This document shows positions 6,165-9,488 of a stretch of DNA of 9,488 nt, piece by piece. The notes beneath the pieces were generated by a model that saw only the letters and a list, made by a program, of their open reading frames with translations, was not told the origin of the DNA and ran no database searches. Origin of the DNA: Burkholderiales bacterium (GTDB lineage Bacteria; Pseudomonadota; Gammaproteobacteria; Burkholderiales; SG8-39); contig JAENXP010000046.1 in NCBI GenBank assembly GCA_016649475.1, positions 1 through 9,488 on the forward strand, in the 5' to 3' direction. The translations under genes and the position numbers were made by a program. The number at the start of each line of letters is the position of its first letter. The first letter of the stretch is position 1.

Positions 6165-8087
6165 TCAGCGCTTGGCCTCCAGCTGCTCCCAGCGCGTCAG
6201 GGCGGAAACCAGTTCCGCCTCGATCGCGGCGAAACGCAGGTTCAGCTGTTTCACCTGTTCCGGTTGTTCGCGATACAGCGCCGCATTCGCCAGCGCTGCG
6301 GTGATTTGCTTTTGCTCCTTTTCCAGTAGGTCGATTTTTGCCGGAAGCCCGGCCAGTTCGCGCTCTTCCTTGTAGCTCAGCCCGGCTTTGGCCGGCGCCG
6401 GCGCGGCTGGAGTGCGCTTTGCCCGGCCGTCGATTTTCTGTCCGCGCTTTGCCGGCTCGGCCTCGGGCCGGGCCGGCGATTTGACGCGCTGCCAGTCGCT
6501 GTAGCCGCCGGCGTATTCCTTCCACACGCCCTCGCCTTCGCTGGCGATGGTCTGCGTGACCACGTTGTCGAGGAACGCCCGGTCGTGGCTCACCAGAAAC
6601 AGCGTGCCGGCATAGTCCTGCAGCAATTCCTCCAGCAGTTCCAGCGTCTCGATGTCCAGATCGTTGGTCGGCTCGTCCAGCACCAGAACATTGGCCGGGC
6701 GGCTGAACAGGCGCGCCAGCAGCAGGCGGTTGCGCTCGCCGCCGGAAAGCGATTTGACCGGGGCGCGTGCGCGCTCCGGCGGAAACAGGAAATCCCCCAG
6801 ATAACTGATGACGTGCTTGCGCACGCCGTTGACCTCGACGAAATCGCCCCCGGTGCTGATGGTATCGGCCAGCGTGGCCTCTTCGTCCAGCACCGCGCGA
6901 AACTGGTCGAAATAGGCGAAATCCAGCTTGGTGCCCAGGCGTACCTGACCGTCATCGGGCTGCAGTTCACCCAGGATCAGCTTGAGCAAAGTGGTTTTGC
7001 CGCTGCCGTTGGGTCCGATCAGGCCCACTTTGTCGCCGCGCAGGATGCGGCAGGAAAAATCCTGCACCACCGGCTTGCCGTCGTAGCGCTTGCATACCCG
7101 GCGCAGTTCCACCACCAGCTTGCCCGAACGCTCGCCCTCTTCCACCGCCAGGGCGACCTTGCCGACGCGCTCCCGCCGCGCGCTGCGCTCCAAGCGCAGC
7201 GCCTCCAGGCGCCGCACCCGGCCTTCGTTGCGTGTGCGCCGTGCCTGTATGCCCTGGCGGATCCAGACCTCTTCCTGCGCCAGGAACTTGTCGAACTTGC
7301 GGCTGTGTACGGCTTCGGTTTCCAGCGCAGCGGCTTTTTCCTGCTGATAGACGCTGAAATTGCCGGTGTAGCTGCTCAGGTAACCGCGGTCCAGCTCGAT
7401 GATGCGGGTGGCGACGTTATCCAGAAAGCGCCGGTCGTGAGTGACCAAGAGCACGCTGCCTGAATAGGACTGCAGCATCTGTTCCAGCCATTCGATCGCG
7501 GCGACGTCCAGATGGTTGGTCGGCTCGTCCAGCAGCAGCAGATCGGGTGCGGGCACCAGCGCGCGAGCGAGGGCGACGCGCTTCTTCAGGCCGCCGGACA
7601 GCTCGGATACCAGCCAGTCTGGATCGAGCTGCAGGCGCGACAGCGTGTTTGCAACCTTGTGTTCCAGGCTCCAGCCATCGCTCGCATCCAGCGCTTCCTG
7701 CAACTGGTGCAGCCGCTCCATCAGGGCGGGATCGGCCGGCGTGCCGGCATCGTGCGCGGCGGTTAGATCGTGCGCCGCAGCGTGATAGTCGACGAGCAGC
7801 TGCGTGCCTTTTCCCAGACCTTCGGCCACTGCTTCGAAAACGCTCAAGCCGGGCGCGAATTGGGGTTCCTGCGGTACGCTCGCCAGTTTCAGCGCCGGCG
7901 CATGCCACACCTTGCCGTCGTCCGCAGCGGCGGCGCCGGCCATGAGCTTGAGCAGACTGGATTTTCCGGTGCCATTGCGGCCGATCAGGCCGATGCGCTC
8001 ACCCGGTTCGATCACCAGATCCGCGTGATCGAGCAGGGGCACATGGCCGTAGGCCAGGGAAACCTGGGAAAGCTGGAGTAAGGGCAT
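6165..8087 (-). CDS. uup: ABC-F family ATPase Uup
   Basis: This is a soluble tandem-ATPase ABC-F protein of 640 residues, matching the Uup length of about 635. The first domain has Walker A GRNGTGKS (36-43), signature LSGGLKKR (163-170) and Walker B LLLLDEPTNHLD (183-194). The second has GPNGSGKT (358-365), LSGGERNR (447-454) and VLVLDEPTNDLD (467-478). The charged interdomain linker with the P-site tRNA-interaction motif character lies around 240-300. A proline/alanine-rich stretch (about 537-568) leads to a predicted C-terminal coiled coil (about 570-640), the DNA- and ribosome-binding element of Uup. YFDQFRAVL and GDFLFPPERA are Uup-type wording, separating it from EttA and YheS. Family members act on ribosomes and affect transposon excision and tolerance of stalled forks. 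The ATG at 8087 has only a weak AGG upstream. It has no evident functional link to the DAP genes and is convergent with dapL. Confidence 0.93.
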   Translation of the reverse strand: MPLLQLSQVSLAYGHVPLLDHADLVIEPGERIGLIGRNGTGKSSLLKLMAGAAAADDGKVWHAPALKLASVPQEPQFAPGLSVFEAVAEGLGKGTQLLVDYHAAAHDLTAAHDAGTPADPALMERLHQLQEALDASDGWSLEHKVANTLSRLQLDPDWLVSELSGGLKKRVALARALVPAPDLLLLDEPTNHLDVAAIEWLEQMLQSYSGSVLLVTHDRRFLDNVATRIIELDRGYLSSYTGNFSVYQQEKAAALETEAVHSRKFDKFLAQEEVWIRQGIQARRTRNEGRVRRLEALRLERSARRERVGKVALAVEEGERSGKLVVELRRVCKRYDGKPVVQDFSCRILRGDKVGLIGPNGSGKTTLLKLILGELQPDDGQVRLGTKLDFAYFDQFRAVLDEEATLADTISTGGDFVEVNGVRKHVISYLGDFLFPPERARAPVKSLSGGERNRLLLARLFSRPANVLVLDEPTNDLDIETLELLEELLQDYAGTLFLVSHDRAFLDNVVTQTIASEGEGVWKEYAGGYSDWQRVKSPARPEAEPAKRGQKIDGRAKRTPAAPAPAKAGLSYKEERELAGLPAKIDLLEKEQKQITAALANAALYREQPEQVKQLNLRFAAIEAELVSALTRWEQLEAKR

Positions 8088-8337
8088 GAAAGGCCTGGCA
8101 CGGGGACGGGAATCTGCCCCTAGGATAACTCATCGCGGCGTAATTCCCGCGATTTGCCGGCATCATTCGGAGAGCCAGACTGCGCGCATCCTGCCACCCG
8201 TCTTCGCGCCGGCGCTGGCGCAAGCCGTTCATCTCCCGCCGCACCAGCATAGCGGCCGGCACTGCGCACAAACTCTAGCGCCTGCACGCCAGCGGCATCG
8301 CCTATTTCTGCAATGAACAACGGGTGACACACTGCGC

Positions 8338-9357
8338 TCACCGCGACGCGCAGTCCGCCGGCCGATCGGATTCGCCCATGACCAGCACCGCCGCGCCGCG
8401 CACTTGACCCGAGGCCAGCCGCTGCAGCGCCTCGTTTGCCGATGCCAGTGGGAAGACTTCGACCTCGGTTCTGATACCGGCCTTGGGCGCGATATCGAGA
8501 AACACTTCGCCGTCGCGGCGCGTGAGGTTCGCAATGGAGCGCACGCTGCGCTCGCCCCAGAGGATGGAATAGGGGAATTCCGGAACATTGCTCATGTGGA
8601 TGCCGGCGCACACCACCGTCCCGCCCCTGGCCGTATGGCGCAGGGCCTGGGGTATCAGCGCGCCCACCGGCGCGAACAAAATGGCGGCATCCATTTCCCC
8701 TGGCGGCGCTGCGCCCGAGTCCCCGGCCCAGGCAGCCCCCAATTCGCGCGCGAATTGCTGTCCATCCGCATCGCCCGGCTTGGTGAACGCGTAGATTTCG
8801 CGCCCCTGCCAGCGCGCCACTTGAGCGATGATGTGCGCCGCCGCGCCAAATCCATATATACCAATCCGCTTTGCCTCCCCGGCTGCGACCAGCGCGCGGT
8901 AACCGATCAGTCCCGCGCATAGCAGCGGCGCGGCTTCGGCATCGCTGTATGTGTCGGGCAAGGCAAAACAATAGCGCTCGTCGGCTAGCGCGAATTCGGC
9001 GTAGCCGCCATCCAGGGTATAGCCGGTGAACCGCGCCTCGTCGCACAGGTTTTCGCGGCCGCTCGCACAATAGCCGCAATGGCCGCAGGTGCGCCCGAGC
9101 CAGGGCACGCCCACGCGCTGCCCTGGGGAAAAGCGTTTTGCCTGCGCGCCATTTTCCATCACGATGCCCACGATTTCGTGGCCGAGTATGAGCGGCAGCT
9201 TCGGCTGCCGCAGATCGCCGTCCATGACGTGCAGATCGGTGCGGCAGACACCGCAGGCGTGTACTTTCAGCAGGATTTCATCCGCCCCGGGTTTGGGGCG
9301 AGGCAGATCGGCGTGCCGCAGCGGCCGGCCCTGCACATCCAGAATCATCGCCTTCAT
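8338..9357 (-). CDS. Zinc-dependent alcohol dehydrogenase (medium-chain, AdhA-like)
   Basis: This 339-residue medium-chain dehydrogenase would oxidise or reduce a small alcohol/aldehyde pair with NAD(P). Catalytic zinc ligands are visible: Cys38 in ACGVCRTDLH, His60-Glu61 in LGHEIVG, and Cys147 in PLLCAGLIGYRAL. Structural zinc is held by Cys91, Cys94, Cys97 and Cys105 in TCGHCGYCASG...NLC. The Rossmann loop is GIYGFGAAAH (166-175). The wording around the loop and AGLIGYRAL resembles the single-subgroup zinc-binding ADH family often called AdhA or ADH family 2 in proteobacteria. Substrate and cofactor preference cannot be read reliably. The ATG at 9357 is preceded by a run of six G (9362-9367). 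A GATAAT -10-like box lies at 9391-9396 on the minus strand but lacks a -35 partner. It is separated from uup by 250 bases and is probably its own transcription unit. Confidence 0.88.
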   Translation of the reverse strand: MKAMILDVQGRPLRHADLPRPKPGADEILLKVHACGVCRTDLHVMDGDLRQPKLPLILGHEIVGIVMENGAQAKRFSPGQRVGVPWLGRTCGHCGYCASGRENLCDEARFTGYTLDGGYAEFALADERYCFALPDTYSDAEAAPLLCAGLIGYRALVAAGEAKRIGIYGFGAAAHIIAQVARWQGREIYAFTKPGDADGQQFARELGAAWAGDSGAAPPGEMDAAILFAPVGALIPQALRHTARGGTVVCAGIHMSNVPEFPYSILWGERSVRSIANLTRRDGEVFLDIAPKAGIRTEVEVFPLASANEALQRLASGQVRGAAVLVMGESDRPADCASR

Positions 9358-9488
9358 GGAACCCCCCGCAATCCTGCTCGGTGCTGTGGAATTATCCTAG
9401 CCCCACCCAGTTTCTGCGCTATGAGAATAGTTAAGCTGCGATCCATCTCGGGATAAATACTTTTCCCCCGCCGAAATGCTCTGTGTGC

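Noticed and set aside
6585..7463. 292-codon plus-strand open frame antisense to uup
   Set aside because: A shadow of the uup frame; low-complexity Gln/Ala-rich translation without motifs.
8206..8215. 10-bp palindrome GCGCCGGCGC in the 250-base gap between uup and the alcohol dehydrogenase
   Set aside because: Short GC palindromes are expected by chance in DNA of this composition, and nothing else around it suggests a site.
7999..8271. Small minus-strand open frame (90 codons) spanning the gap upstream of uup
   Set aside because: About a third of it overlaps the uup N-terminus out of frame, there is no clear ribosome site, and the basic translation matches no family I know.
8120..9079. 319-codon minus-strand open frame overlapping the alcohol dehydrogenase in another frame
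   Set aside because: Arg/Gly/Ala-rich out-of-frame translation. The 339-residue dehydrogenase frame carries all zinc-ligand motifs.

Overview
The window is a high-GC, proteobacterial-looking chromosomal segment, probably betaproteobacterial judging from the general appearance of the Uup and alcohol dehydrogenase proteins; this is inference, not a database result. It holds seven protein genes and no recognisable RNA gene, mobile element, CRISPR array or integrase. Coding density is high. The largest gap without a gene is about 250 bases (8088-8337), in which I see nothing convincing beyond one short GC palindrome (8206-8215). The 131 bases at the right edge (9358-9488) hold only a possible -10 element.

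Left part (1-2163, minus strand): the N-terminal 272 codons of an amidase-signature hydrolase run off the left edge. Upstream of it on the same strand, 99 bases away, is lysA (diaminopimelate decarboxylase), of an unusual sequence type. Centre (2278-6143, plus strand): a tight three-gene unit, murE - dapF-like - dapL, with gaps of 23 and 18 bases. It is divergent from lysA across a 114-base intergenic region that carries a sigma70-like lysA promoter and a perfect 13-bp dyad of T-N11-A form. Right part (6165-9357, minus strand): the ABC-F ATPase gene uup, convergent with dapL, then a zinc-dependent alcohol dehydrogenase.

The centre is a diaminopimelate (DAP) module. DapL converts tetrahydrodipicolinate to LL-DAP in one transamination. 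A DapF-family protein would convert LL- to meso-DAP. LysA decarboxylates meso-DAP to lysine, and MurE ligates meso-DAP onto the UDP-MurNAc dipeptide of peptidoglycan. The upstream genes dapA and dapB are not in the window, and murE is not in a division/cell-wall (dcw) context.

The most striking observation is that the DapF-family protein has serine at both positions where DAP epimerases carry their two catalytic cysteines (Ser97 and Ser282), while the surrounding substrate-binding motifs remain and the reading frame is intact. Either this is an epimerase with unusual chemistry, or it is a repurposed or regulatory homologue inside a dedicated DAP/MurE cassette. The LysA partner also belongs to a divergent sequence subtype.
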